64,000 bases of DNA from assembly GCA_020199775.1 (NCBI GenBank), contig JAIVJZ010000040.1, forward strand, positions 806,001 to 870,000, in the 5' to 3' direction. Below the pieces are notes generated by a model. That model was not told the DNA's origin. It searched no databases and saw only the letters and a program-made list of their open reading frames with translations. Numbering within the stretch: the stretch's first letter is position 1; the number at the start of each line of letters is the position of its first letter. Origin of the DNA: Acidobacteriota bacterium (GTDB lineage: Bacteria; Acidobacteriota; Blastocatellia; Pyrinomonadales; Pyrinomonadaceae). This document shows positions 18,500-26,904 of the stretch, piece by piece. A program made the translations under genes and the position numbers.

Positions 18500-19576
18500 G
18501 TGGCTCAAAGTAGAAGCATGCGCGGGTGCGGGTGTGTGGGGGTGGTGCTGGCGATCATCGTGGTCGGCGCGCTGGTCGCTTATTTCAAGTTTTACAAACC
18601 CGCGCCGGGGCCGCAACTTCCCCCGCCGTCGGGCGACGAACTCTCGATCCACGTCCTCGACGTGGGGCAGGGCGACGCGATTTTGATCGTCGCGCCGGGG
18701 GGCAAGACCGCGCTCGTGGACGCGAGCGTGCCGGGCAGCGGAAAGAAGATTCTCGCCGCGATGGGGCGTTACGGCGTTGACCACATCGACCTGCTCGTCA
18801 CGACGCACGCGCACGCGGATCACATCGGCGGCGCGGACGAAGTGATCAAGGGCACGAAAGTTTACAAGGTGCTCGACAGCAAAGTGCCGAACACGACGAA
18901 GAACTACGAAGACTTTCTCGACGCCGTCGAAGCGCGCGTCGAAAATCCGCAGGAGAATTTCATCACCGCCACGCCCGGCCAAACCTTCGACCTCGGCGGC
19001 GGCGCGCTCATCTCCGTGCTCGCCCCCGTCCAGCCGCTCTTCACGAAAGACCAGTTGCGCTCCGGCGGCAACGAGCCGAACGCCAACTCCGTCGTGACCC
19101 GACTCGACTACGGCGAATTTTCGATCCTCCTGACCGGCGACGCCGAGGCGCAGACCGAGCAACGGATGATGGAGGGGGGCGCGCGGCTTGAGGCGAAGGT
19201 TTTGAAGGTCGGACACCACGGCTCGAAGTACGCCACTTCGGCAGACTTCCTGCGGCAGGCCAAGTTCAAGGATGCGATCATCTCGTGCGGCGCGGACAAC
19301 CGCTACGGCCACCCGAGTCAGGAGGTGCTGGATCGGCTCAGGGCGGCGGGCGTGAAAGTCTATCGCACGGACTTGCAGGGCGAGATCACGATCAAGACGC
19401 GCGGCACGGAGGGCTACCAGATCACGCCGGAACGTCAGGCCGCCACAGACGAAATCTATCTGGGTCGCAAGGCGCAGAAGGACGACTCGGCCAAGTCGGG
19501 CTTCATTCAATACGGCGACTTCGGCCCCGCGCCGAAGCCTTCGCCCAACAAGTCGAAAGCGGCGAACAGCAGGTGA
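18500..19576 (+). CDS. ComEC/Rec2-like metallo-beta-lactamase-fold protein, membrane-anchored
   Basis: The 358-residue product begins with a Cys-Gly-rich membrane anchor (GCGCVGVVLAIIVVGALVAY, about residues 9-28) and then the stand-alone metallo-beta-lactamase domain related to the ComEC C-terminus. Motifs are ELSIHVLDVGQGDAILI, TTHAHADHIGG (metal ligands), LLTGDAEAQTE (aspartate ligand) and KVGHHGSKYATS. It likely hydrolyses a phosphodiester or nucleic-acid substrate outside the cytoplasm. The GTG at 18500 has GGAGG 9 bases upstream. The DUF3006 gene follows after 7 bases, a common pairing for this family. Confidence 0.88.
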   Translation: MAQSRSMRGCGCVGVVLAIIVVGALVAYFKFYKPAPGPQLPPPSGDELSIHVLDVGQGDAILIVAPGGKTALVDASVPGSGKKILAAMGRYGVDHIDLLVTTHAHADHIGGADEVIKGTKVYKVLDSKVPNTTKNYEDFLDAVEARVENPQENFITATPGQTFDLGGGALISVLAPVQPLFTKDQLRSGGNEPNANSVVTRLDYGEFSILLTGDAEAQTEQRMMEGGARLEAKVLKVGHHGSKYATSADFLRQAKFKDAIISCGADNRYGHPSQEVLDRLRAAGVKVYRTDLQGEITIKTRGTEGYQITPERQAATDEIYLGRKAQKDDSAKSGFIQYGDFGPAPKPSPNKSKAANSR

Positions 19577-19583
19577 AACAGCG

Positions 19584-19925
19584 ATGACCGGGCGCAAAGA
19601 GAATCCGCGAGAGAAGTCGGGCGGCGGCGAAGTCCGCGCCGTTGTTGACCGCATCGAAGACGGCGACATCGCCGTGCTCAGTCTCGAAGACGAAGCGAGG
19701 TCGCAACTCGACGTGCCGCGCAAGCAGTTGCCGGAGGATGCGAACTCGGACGGCGACCACCTGCTCCTCAAGTTCGACGTTGACGCGGAGAGCGGAAAGC
19801 GCACGCTCAAGTCCATCGAGGCCGCGCCGCAAGCCCGCGCCTCGGCCGAAGACCGGATCAAGAAAATGCAGGAGCGTCTCGCACGTATGAGCGGCGCGCC
19901 GGACAAGAAGGATTTCAAATTGTGA
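19584..19925 (+). CDS. DUF3006 domain protein
   Basis: This 113-residue protein has the DUF3006 pattern: RAVVDRIEDGDIAVLSLED, then LDVPRKQLPEDANSDGDHLL and KFDVD. DUF3006 proteins are small beta-rich proteins typically encoded beside ComEC-like metallo-beta-lactamase proteins, as here. The C-terminal third is a charged helix (ASAEDRIKKMQERLARM). It is probably co-transcribed with the upstream gene. Its stop codon is next to heptad element E. Confidence 0.8.
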   Translation: MTGRKENPREKSGGGEVRAVVDRIEDGDIAVLSLEDEARSQLDVPRKQLPEDANSDGDHLLLKFDVDAESGKRTLKSIEAAPQARASAEDRIKKMQERLARMSGAPDKKDFKL

Positions 19926-19928
19926 AGG

Positions 19929-20003
19929 AGCCGCCAGCCGTCAGCATTCAGCTAAAACAAAAGTGGCGGCTCAACGCTGATAGCTGAGGGCTGACAGCTT
20001 TCC
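19929..20003. repeat. Heptad element E (GCTGATA family)
   Basis: The left side contains GCCAGCC, GTCAGCA, TTCAGCT and the right side GCTGATA, GCTGAGG, GCTGACA, GCTTTCC, all in 7-nt steps. The two sides are approximate reverse complements around GCTAAAACAAAAGTGGCGGC. It fills the gap between the DUF3006 stop codon and the purM start codon (20005). Confidence 0.7.
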
Positions 20004-20004
20004 T

Positions 20005-21039
20005 ATGACCAAACCCATCACATACAGCGACGCGGGCGTCTCGATTGAGGCGGCGAACGCGGCCGTGGATCGGATCAAGGAGATGGCGCGCGCCACCTTC
20101 AACGAGCGCACGCTCTCCGAGATCGGCAGCTTCGGCGGGATGTTCGACGGCGCGTTCCCCTCGATGCGCGCGCCCGTCCTCGTCGCTTCGGCCGACGGCG
20201 TCGGGACGAAACTCAGAGTCGCCTTCGAGACGAACACGCACGACACGGTCGGGCGCGATCTGGTCAACCACTGCGTCAACGACATCCTCGTGCAGGGCGC
20301 GCGCCCGCTCTTCTTCCTCGACTACGTCGCCACCGGCGCGCTCTCGCCCGAAGTGATCGCACAGGTCGTCGAAGGCATGGCGCGCGGGTGTCGCGAAAAC
20401 AAGTGCGTGCTGCTCGGCGGTGAGACCGCGGAGATGCCCGGCTTCTACGCCGCCGGGGAATACGACGTGGCCGGGTTCATCGTCGGCATCGTTGATCGCG
20501 AACGGGTGATCGACGGGAAGACCATCGAGGCGGGCGACCGCGTGCTCGCCCTGCCCTCCGTCGGCCTGCACACGAACGGCTACTCGCTCGCGCGCAAACT
20601 CTTTTTTGAAGTCGGGGCTTACGAAGCCTCCACGCACGTCGAAGAACTGGGCATGACCGTCGGCCGGGCGTTGCTCGAACCGCACCTGAGTTACCTGCCC
20701 GCGCTCGAAGGGCTGCTCGACACGGGACTGCTGAAAGGTCTCGCGCACATCACGGGCGGCGGCCTCGTCGACAACATCCCGCGCATCCTGCCCGAAGACA
20801 TGGCCGTCGAAATCGAACGCGGCTCATGGCCGCAACTTCCCGTCTTCACGCTCATGCAGCGGCTCGGCAACGTCTCGGAGACGGAGATGCACCGCACCTT
20901 CAACATGGGCGTCGGCATGGTGATCGTTTGCGCGGCCACGGACGCGCCCGCGATCCGCACGCACATCGAAACGCGCGGCGAGAAAATTTTCGAGATCGGC
21001 CGTGTCGTCGCAGGCGCACGCTCGGTGAAATTCGTTTGA
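20005..21039 (+). CDS. purM: Phosphoribosylformylglycinamidine cyclo-ligase (AIR synthetase)
   Basis: PurM closes FGAM to aminoimidazole ribotide using ATP. The N-terminus ITYSDAGVSIEAANAAVDRI, the glycine/aspartate motif VLVASADGVGTKLRVAFE, MVNHCVND-like (LVNHCVNDILVQGARPLFFL) and the C-terminal AHITGGGLVDNIPRILPEDM are all family signatures. At 344 residues it has normal length. It lies between heptad elements E and F, with purN next, so the pur genes form a cluster with purF. No clear ribosome site is seen; the ATG directly follows element E. Confidence 0.96.
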   Translation: MTKPITYSDAGVSIEAANAAVDRIKEMARATFNERTLSEIGSFGGMFDGAFPSMRAPVLVASADGVGTKLRVAFETNTHDTVGRDLVNHCVNDILVQGARPLFFLDYVATGALSPEVIAQVVEGMARGCRENKCVLLGGETAEMPGFYAAGEYDVAGFIVGIVDRERVIDGKTIEAGDRVLALPSVGLHTNGYSLARKLFFEVGAYEASTHVEELGMTVGRALLEPHLSYLPALEGLLDTGLLKGLAHITGGGLVDNIPRILPEDMAVEIERGSWPQLPVFTLMQRLGNVSETEMHRTFNMGVGMVIVCAATDAPAIRTHIETRGEKIFEIGRVVAGARSVKFV

Positions 21040-21043
21040 AAGA

Positions 21044-21153
21044 GTTTCAAGTTTCAGGTTTCAAGTTTCAAGTTAAAGAACGAGGAACATTCAGACTTGA
21101 AACCTGAAACTTGAAACTTGAAACTTGAAACCTCATTCCTGAAACTTGAAACT
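21044..21153. repeat. Heptad hairpin element F (GAAACTT family)
   Basis: Four TTTCAAG/TTTCAGG units (21045-21072) are followed by a loop TTAAAGAAC... and then about eight GAAACTT/GAAACCT units (21096-21153). It is the longest element of the family in the window. It begins four bases after the purM stop codon and runs into the start of purN: the TTG start codon at 21146 is part of a CTTGAAACTTG unit. Confidence 0.85.
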
Positions 21154-21754
21154 TGCCATCCTCATTTCCGGTCGCGGGTCGAACATGGTTGCGCTCGCGG
21201 AGGCCGTCGAGCGCGGGCGCGTGCCCGGGGCGAGTATCGCGCTGGTCTTGAGCGACCACGCCGACGCGCAAGGGTTGCGCCGCGCCTCGGAGCGCGGCAT
21301 CGAGACGCTCGCCGTCGAACGTGCGGGGCGCACGCGCGCCGAACACGAGCGCGAGATCATCGCCGCCTTGCAGGCGTGCTCTATCGAACTCGTCTGTCTC
21401 GCCGGTTTCATGCGCCTGCTCTCGCCGCAGTTCATCGAAGTTTTTCGCGGGCGCATCCTCAACATTCATCCGAGCCTGCTCCCCGCTTTCCCCGGCCTCG
21501 ACGCGCAACGACAGGCCATCGAGCACGGCGTCAAGGTGAGCGGCTGCACCGTCCACTTCGTTGACGAGACTCTGGACGGCGGCCCCATCATCACGCAACG
21601 CGTCGTCCCCGTGTTGGACGACGACACGCCGGAGACGCTCGCCGCGCGCATACTCCTTGAAGAGCACCAAGCCTACGCCGCAGCGGTCGCGTTAGTTGTG
21701 AGCGGGGATTATGAGATTACCCGGAGACGCGTGCGTCCGCTGTCCGGCCGTTAG
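21146..21754 (+). CDS. purN: Phosphoribosylglycinamide formyltransferase
   Basis: PurN transfers a formyl group from 10-formyl-THF to GAR. The sequence shows LAILISGRGSNM (phosphate loop), LAGFMRLLSP, the catalytic NIHPSLLPAFPG with Asn and His, and VHFVDETLDGGPIITQ with the key Asp. The length of 202 residues is normal. The start is unusual: the only suitable start for the conserved N-terminus MKLAILISG is a TTG at 21146 that lies inside heptad element F, and no ribosome site precedes it. This suggests either inefficient initiation or translation coupled to the upstream transcript. Confidence 0.94.
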   Translation: MKLAILISGRGSNMVALAEAVERGRVPGASIALVLSDHADAQGLRRASERGIETLAVERAGRTRAEHEREIIAALQACSIELVCLAGFMRLLSPQFIEVFRGRILNIHPSLLPAFPGLDAQRQAIEHGVKVSGCTVHFVDETLDGGPIITQRVVPVLDDDTPETLAARILLEEHQAYAAAVALVVSGDYEITRRRVRPLSGR

Positions 21755-21861
21755 TTCCCGCCGCGCTGTCTTGATCGTTGACAACGACGGCACGGCAGCT
21801 TGCTTAGACCCCGCCCCCTCCAAGTCATTTTCATCTACGATTCGACATCGCAGCCCGCCGG

Positions 21862-22779
21862 TCAATTCTTCCTCTGACCGAGCGCGACCGCGCGCTGGAA
21901 GGCGGCGTAGACGGCCTTCGAGAGCACGGTGCGCAGGCCGCCCTTTTCCATCTGGTAGATCGCTTCGGCCGACGTGCCGCCGGGCGACGTGACCATGTTG
22001 CGGAGTTCGGCCGGGTGCTTGTGCGATTCCATCGCGAAGCGCACCGAGCCGAGCATCGTCTGCAAGACGAGTTCGCGCGCCACCTCGCGCGAGAAGCCCA
22101 TGTGGACGCCCGCGTCCACGAGCGATTCCATGACGAGGAAGATGTATGTGGGGCCGGTCGCGCTCAAGGCCGTCGCCATGTCGATCTGCCTCTCCTCCTC
22201 GACGCGCATCTCGCGCCCCAGCGCGCCGAGCATCACGCTCACCTGTCGCCGCCGCGCGTCGTCCACCTGCGCCGTCGCCGTCCAGACCGTCATGCCCTCG
22301 CCCACCTGCGCGGGCGTGTTCGGCATCGCGCGCACGATTGCCGGGTGCAACAACTCGCCCGCCATCGTCTCGATGCGTGCCCCGGCGACGATGGACAGCA
22401 CGAGGTCGTCAGGACTCAACGCGTCTTTCAACTCGTGCAACACGCCGTTCAGCTTCTGCGGCTTGACGGCGAGGATGATGATTGAGCCGGAGACCAGCGC
22501 ACCCGCGCCCGCCGTCTCGCCCGCCGCCTCAAGCGACACCGCCTCGCGGTTGCTTTCGACGACGCGAATGCCGTAGGCCGCTTCGAGTTCGGCGCGACGC
22601 GCGGCGCGCGGGTGGCTGCCGCAGACTTGCGCGGGCGCGACGAGTTGCCGCTTCAACAGCCCCGCGATCATCGACTCGGCCATCACGCCCACCCCGACGA
22701 ACACGAGGCGCAGGCCGCCGAGCGGATTCTCCCCGCCGGTTTCCTTCAATTCATCGGCCGCAACAGGTGAGTTGATCAT
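21862..22779 (-). CDS. proC: Pyrroline-5-carboxylate reductase
   Basis: ProC reduces pyrroline-5-carboxylate to proline with NAD(P)H. The N-terminal Rossmann motif is VFVGVGVMAESMIAGLL; IIILAVKPQKL, the catalytic region VRAMPNTPAQVGEGMT, and the C-terminal signature SPGGTSAEAIYQMEKGGLR are intact. A nonconserved lead of about 24 residues precedes the domain. The 305-residue gene is convergent with purN and divergent from tyrS. Confidence 0.95.
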   Translation of the reverse strand: MINSPVAADELKETGGENPLGGLRLVFVGVGVMAESMIAGLLKRQLVAPAQVCGSHPRAARRAELEAAYGIRVVESNREAVSLEAAGETAGAGALVSGSIIILAVKPQKLNGVLHELKDALSPDDLVLSIVAGARIETMAGELLHPAIVRAMPNTPAQVGEGMTVWTATAQVDDARRRQVSVMLGALGREMRVEEERQIDMATALSATGPTYIFLVMESLVDAGVHMGFSREVARELVLQTMLGSVRFAMESHKHPAELRNMVTSPGGTSAEAIYQMEKGGLRTVLSKAVYAAFQRAVALGQRKN

Positions 22780-22855
22780 GAGAGGGAAAGTAGCTCAAAC
22801 TACCGGCAGATTCAAAGTGGGGGTCTCGTCCGCCGCCCAAAGCGGTCTTCGTCTA

Positions 22856-22884
22856 TTTACGATTTACGATTCACGATTTACGAT
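22856..22884. repeat. Heptad element G, single arm (TTTACGA)
   Basis: Four units TTTACGA, TTTACGA, TTCACGA, TTTACGA run from 22856 to 22883 and end seven bases before the tyrS ATG. Unlike the other elements no complementary second arm is present, so it is a tandem array without hairpin. Confidence 0.75.
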
Positions 22885-22890
22885 GAAGAA

Positions 22891-24324
22891 ATGACGATTG
22901 ACGAACAACTCGATTACCTGCGCAAAGGTGCGGTCGAGGTCATCCGTGAAGAAGACCTGCGCGCCAAGCTGGAGCGGAGCGCGCGCACCGGCGTGCCCCT
23001 GCGCGTCAAGTACGGCGCAGACCCGACCGCCCCCGACATACACCTCGGCCACACGGTCGTCATACGCAAGCTGCGCGCGTTTCAGGAACTCGGCCACACG
23101 GCCATTTTTCTCATCGGCGACTTCACCGGCCTCATCGGCGACCCGTCGGGCAAGAACGCCACGCGCCCGCAACTCACGCGCGAAGAGATCAACGCCAACG
23201 CCGAAACTTACAAGGCGCAAATCTTCAAACTGCTCGACCCCGCGAAGACCGTCATCGACTTCAACTCGCGCTGGATGGACACGCTCGGCTCGGATGGCTT
23301 CGTCCGTCTCGCCTCGCGCGTCACGGTCAAACAAATTTTGGAGCGCGACGACTTCCAGAAGCGGCTCACCGAAGAACGCCCCATCGCCCTACACGAACTT
23401 CTCTACCCCCTCGTGCAGGGCTACGATTCCGTCGCGCTCACGGCCGACGTGGAACTCGGCGGCACGGATCAAAAGTTCAACATGCTCGTCGGCCGCAACC
23501 TCCAACGCGAATCCGAACAGCAGCCGCAGGTCGTCATCACCATGCCGCTCCTCGAAGGCACGGACGGCGTCCAGAAGATGTCGAAGTCTTACGGCAATTA
23601 CATCGGCATCAACGAAGCCGCGCCGGAGATGTTCGGCAAAGTCATGTCCGTCTCCGACGAACTGATGTGGCGTTACTACGAACTCCTGACAGACCTCCGC
23701 ACGGACGAGATCGCGCGACTCCGCGCCGCGACGCAGGCGGGCGAGCGCAACCCGCGCGACCTGAAAGTCGAACTCGCCAAACGCATCATCGCGGACTTTC
23801 ATTCGCCGTCGGACGCAGAGGCCGCCGAAGCAGAATTCAACCGCGTCTTCAAGCGCAAGGAAATTCCCGACGAGATCGAAGAGCGCGCCGTAGCCGAGGG
23901 CGAATGGAAGTTGCCGCGTTTGCTGGTGGCGGGCAGCCTCGCCCTGTCGGTCGCGGAAGGTCGTCGCCTGCTCGAACAAGGCGGGGTGCGCGTTAACGGG
24001 GAACAGCGGCGCGTCAAAGACGTTGACGTAACGTTGCGCGCCGGTGAGACGCTGTTGTTGCAAGTCGGGAAAAGGCGTTTTCTGCGCGTGCACGGGGTCG
24101 CGGAAAATATTCTGAGGGAGCAGGTGGATTCCGATAGTCTGGCCTCGGTCGGCTACAACCCGGAGACGCAAACGCTGGAAGTGGAATTTAAGCACGGCGG
24201 CGTCTATCGTTATTACAACATCCCGGCGCATGAATACGACGAACTGAAAAACGCCGACTCGCTTGGGCATTATTTCAATGAAAACATTAAGGCGGGCGCG
24301 TACAGCTACATTCGCGTCAACTGA
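22891..24324 (+). CDS. tyrS: Tyrosyl-tRNA synthetase with C-terminal KTSC domain
   Basis: The enzyme charges tRNA-Tyr. The class I signatures are HLGH (PDIHLGHTVVIRKL) and KMSKS (GVQKMSKSYGNYIG); the tyrosine pocket (VQGYDSVAL, GGTDQKFNMLVGR) is intact. An S4 RNA-binding domain follows (about residues 347-405, GRRLLEQGGVRVNGEQRRVK). The last 65 residues, DSDSLASVGYNPETQTLEVE through GGVYRYYNIPAHEYDEL to NENIKAGAYSYIRVN, match the KTSC domain with its central YxY motif. KTSC is known from the C-terminus of some lysyl-tRNA synthetases and as a free small protein; its joining to TyrRS is unusual. The total of 477 residues is about 60 longer than a normal TyrRS. Confidence 0.95.
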   Translation: MTIDEQLDYLRKGAVEVIREEDLRAKLERSARTGVPLRVKYGADPTAPDIHLGHTVVIRKLRAFQELGHTAIFLIGDFTGLIGDPSGKNATRPQLTREEINANAETYKAQIFKLLDPAKTVIDFNSRWMDTLGSDGFVRLASRVTVKQILERDDFQKRLTEERPIALHELLYPLVQGYDSVALTADVELGGTDQKFNMLVGRNLQRESEQQPQVVITMPLLEGTDGVQKMSKSYGNYIGINEAAPEMFGKVMSVSDELMWRYYELLTDLRTDEIARLRAATQAGERNPRDLKVELAKRIIADFHSPSDAEAAEAEFNRVFKRKEIPDEIEERAVAEGEWKLPRLLVAGSLALSVAEGRRLLEQGGVRVNGEQRRVKDVDVTLRAGETLLLQVGKRRFLRVHGVAENILREQVDSDSLASVGYNPETQTLEVEFKHGGVYRYYNIPAHEYDELKNADSLGHYFNENIKAGAYSYIRVN

Positions 24325-24356
24325 ATTTTCCCGGAATAGAGTCGTCCGTCATTCGT

Positions 24357-25178
24357 ATGTCAACAGTCGTCGCCAACGAAGAAACGCTCGTCATCGAGAC
24401 GCCGGAGCGCGTGCCGCTGCACTTCGCGCTGGCTTCGATTGGGAATCGCTTTCTGGCGTGCGCGGTTGACCACGGGTTGCAGTTGTTTGCGATGCTGCTC
24501 GTCGGGCTGGTGTTTCTGTGGACGGGCTACGCGACGCAGGTGGGCAATCGCGTGTCGCAGATGCCGAACTGGTTGCTGGCGGCCGTGATCATTCTGGTGT
24601 TCGTGTTGTGGTCGGGCTACTTCGCCATCTTCGAGTGGCTGTGGAACGGGCAGACGCCGGGCAAGCGCATGTTGCGCCTGCGCGTTATCCGCGAGGACGG
24701 GCGACCCGTCACCATCTGGGAGGCGGCGGCGCGAAACCTGCTGCGCGTCTTCGACATGATGCCGTTTCCGTTCTACTCAATCGGGCTGGTGTCGGTGTTC
24801 ATGAGCGGCCGCGACCAGCGCGTGGGCGATTTCGTGGCGGGCACGGTCGTCGTGCGCGAGCGCGAGGCGCAGGCTCCGACGTTCGACGAAGTGTTCGCCG
24901 CGCCGACGAGCGACGTGGCCTTGCGCCGTTCGTTCAATCCCGTCCTGTTCAAGGGCGACGCGGGCGCGCTCACCGAGCGCGAGATCGAAGTGGTCGAGAC
25001 ATTCCTCAGGCGGCGTTGGGAACTCGCCGACGCGCCGCGGCAGTGGATGGCGTGGCGCGTGGCGACGCCGATCCTCTACAAACTCAAACCCGACTTCGAC
25101 CGCGAGACTTTCACCTACGAAGGCTTCCTCGAAGAACTGCTCCACCGCTATCGCGCCGCGCACCGCTTCACCGACTGA
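24357..25178 (+). CDS. RDD-family membrane protein
   Basis: The 273-residue product has an RDD domain: FALASIGNRFLACAVDHGLQ with the Arg-Asp pair, then transmembrane helices (LFAMLLVGLVFLWTGY, WLLAAVIILVFVLWSGYFAI), the TPGKRMLRLRVI motif, and a third/fourth helix region. A soluble C-terminal part (about residues 175-273) with helical segments follows, ending in EELLHRYRAAHRF. RDD proteins are thought to act in ion or small-molecule transport. It follows tyrS after 32 bases and ends before a bidirectional terminator. Confidence 0.88.
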   Translation: MSTVVANEETLVIETPERVPLHFALASIGNRFLACAVDHGLQLFAMLLVGLVFLWTGYATQVGNRVSQMPNWLLAAVIILVFVLWSGYFAIFEWLWNGQTPGKRMLRLRVIREDGRPVTIWEAAARNLLRVFDMMPFPFYSIGLVSVFMSGRDQRVGDFVAGTVVVREREAQAPTFDEVFAAPTSDVALRRSFNPVLFKGDAGALTEREIEVVETFLRRRWELADAPRQWMAWRVATPILYKLKPDFDRETFTYEGFLEELLHRYRAAHRFTD

Positions 25179-25240
25179 GCCGCGACTCGCGCTCCGCACA
25201 CGGATGCCCCCGCGAAACGAGAGATTACCTGTGAACATAA

Positions 25241-25270
25241 AAAAGCGTGGGAATCACTTCCCACGCTTTT
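25241..25270. terminator. Bidirectional terminator between RDD gene and S41 protease
   Basis: A perfect 13-bp stem (25241-25253 with 25258-25270) has a 4-base loop, with an A run on the left and T run on the right. It serves the two convergent genes. Confidence 0.9.
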
Positions 25271-25298
25271 TCGCGTCGAGCAATCAATCCGGCCCGGC

Positions 25299-26654
25299 TT
25301 ACTTCCTCCACTCGACGGGGAAGAGCGCGCCGGCTTTGGCCGGGTCTATGTTCGCCCCGGCGAGTTCAAGAGCGCGCGCCAGCACCACGTCGCGCTTTGC
25401 CGCCATGTCCGTCGCCGACGGCAGCAGCAACTCGTCGGGAGTCACGCCGACATGCTCCAGGCTCTTGCCGTCTGTCATTATCAAATCTTCGACCGTGATG
25501 CTCGCGCCGTAGAAAGCCACCGTGTCTATGCCCACCTTATGCGAATGATGTATAGCTCCCATGACCGCGCCCGCCGTCACATCACCGATCACCGTGGCGC
25601 GCTTCTCCAACTGCATCACGCGCGCAAACAGTTCGGAGGAAGAACCCGACATGCTATCGACGAGCACGATGAGCCGCCCCTTGAAAGCGCGTTCGCCCAC
25701 AGATTTGGCGACGAGCGGTTTGGTTTCCTTGCGCTTGATCGTGTCTCCGACCTTCACCTCCCTGTCCATAACGTTGCCGATTAGCCGCACGAGCGTATCG
25801 AGATAGCCGCCGCCGTTGCCGCGCAGGTCTAGGATCACGGTCTTGTGTTTTCTGAACTTGTCCACAAAGTCGTCAACCTTCTCTTTGGGCAGATCGAACT
25901 GCGGCATCTTCCAGATGAATAACTCGTTGCCGACTTCGTAGTAACGATGGCGGTTCAGACGGGCGTCTCGCTGCTCTTCCATCATGAGTCGCATGAACTC
26001 GCCGTAGTCCGTCAAATCCGTCACCCGCTTCCCGGTCTTAAGGCTCGCCATCACGTCGAGGGCGCGCGGCTGAGAGCCGGGGCTTTGCACTGTGAGTCGC
26101 ACGCCCGACATCGGGCGCAGCGAGTTGTAGAGATAATGAATCTTCCACAAGTCGCTGCGCGTCGGCTTCATCTCATCAACTAAGAGTATCTCGTCGCCTT
26201 CCTTAAGTCCCTTGGCCTCGGCATCGCTCCCCGGCTTCACACCGACCACGTAACACTTGTCGCCGATCATCTGCATCTGCCAGCCATATTCCGTGCGCGT
26301 GACGCGTTGCGGCGGGATGAAAAAGGTGTGTGAGTCGTTCAGACCGATGAGCGTGAGCGCGATGATGCCCATGACCTGCCCGTTCGACTCAGCTTTCTGA
26401 ATCATCTCGTCGGCCTCTTTGAAGCGCGCGTCGATGTCTATCCCGCGAAACGTCGGGTCATAGTAATTCTTCTTGACGTCATCTTTGATGGTCTTCAGCA
26501 TTTGGCGGCCGCGCTCGCGCTCAAAGCCGTTGAGACCTTGAGCGCGCAGCGCGGCCGGTGCGAAGCCGGCGAACAATATTCCGAAGACGGCGACGCAGAC
26601 AAGCGCGCGGGGGGAAGCGAGAAGGGGGTGGGCAACTTTTTTGTTGTGCTTCAC
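25299..26654 (-). CDS. S41-family (CtpA-like) peptidase, copy 1
   Basis: This 451-residue secreted protease has a signal peptide (ALVCVAVFGILFAGFAPAAL), an N-terminal helical part with YYDPTFRGIDIDARF, a PDZ domain (VVGVKPGSDAEAKGLKEGDE), and the S41 core. The core has the catalytic serine in VDSMSGSSSELFARVMQLEK and the glycine loop VILDLRGNGGGYLDTLVR. It cleaves extracytoplasmic proteins near their C-termini, by family analogy. It is a tandem duplicate of the gene at 26905-28275, with the same order, similar leader sequence and start context (AAGGAG before GTG). The GTG at 26654 is supported by that ribosome site. Confidence 0.9.
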   Translation of the reverse strand: MKHNKKVAHPLLASPRALVCVAVFGILFAGFAPAALRAQGLNGFERERGRQMLKTIKDDVKKNYYDPTFRGIDIDARFKEADEMIQKAESNGQVMGIIALTLIGLNDSHTFFIPPQRVTRTEYGWQMQMIGDKCYVVGVKPGSDAEAKGLKEGDEILLVDEMKPTRSDLWKIHYLYNSLRPMSGVRLTVQSPGSQPRALDVMASLKTGKRVTDLTDYGEFMRLMMEEQRDARLNRHRYYEVGNELFIWKMPQFDLPKEKVDDFVDKFRKHKTVILDLRGNGGGYLDTLVRLIGNVMDREVKVGDTIKRKETKPLVAKSVGERAFKGRLIVLVDSMSGSSSELFARVMQLEKRATVIGDVTAGAVMGAIHHSHKVGIDTVAFYGASITVEDLIMTDGKSLEHVGVTPDELLLPSATDMAAKRDVVLARALELAGANIDPAKAGALFPVEWRK

Positions 26655-26702
26655 AGGGGTTACTCCTTAAGAAAAGTATTGAGAGGTTGGGGTTTCAGGG
26701 AC

Positions 26703-26753
26703 AACGCCGGGGACGGCAACTGCAAGGCAGCCATGTTGTCATACTCACATTTT
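26703..26753 (-). promoter_or_regulatory. Conserved upstream blocks of S41 copy 1
   Basis: The 18-base block AACGCCGGGGACGGCAAC (26703-26720) and CACATTTT (26746-26753) recur upstream of copy 2 at 28331-28348 and 28375-28382, with almost equal spacing (43 and 44 bases). They lie about 50-100 bases upstream of the start and probably mark a shared promoter or operator. Confidence 0.5.
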
Positions 26754-26840
26754 GTCTAACAAACCGCATCCGCCGCGCTTAAACGGCGATGTCTTGCGAA
26801 CGCGACATCGCGCGGAAACGAGAGCATATTAGCGACCAGT

Positions 26841-26876
26841 GGGAAAGGCATGGGAAGTGATTCCCACGCTTTTCCC
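26841..26876 (-). terminator. Terminator after S41 copy 2
   Basis: An almost perfect 16-bp inverted repeat (26841-26856 with 26861-26876, two mismatched positions that can pair as G-U) lies 29 bases after the stop codon of the downstream-running gene. It resembles the 25241 terminator in sequence (GGGAA, TTCCCACGCTTTT). Confidence 0.7.
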
Positions 26877-26904
26877 ATCTGAACGAACTATCCGGCCGTT
26901 GAGC

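Noticed and set aside
21778..21810. TTGACA after purN as promoter
   Set aside because: It has no acceptable -10 box at 16-18 bases and points at no plus-strand gene.
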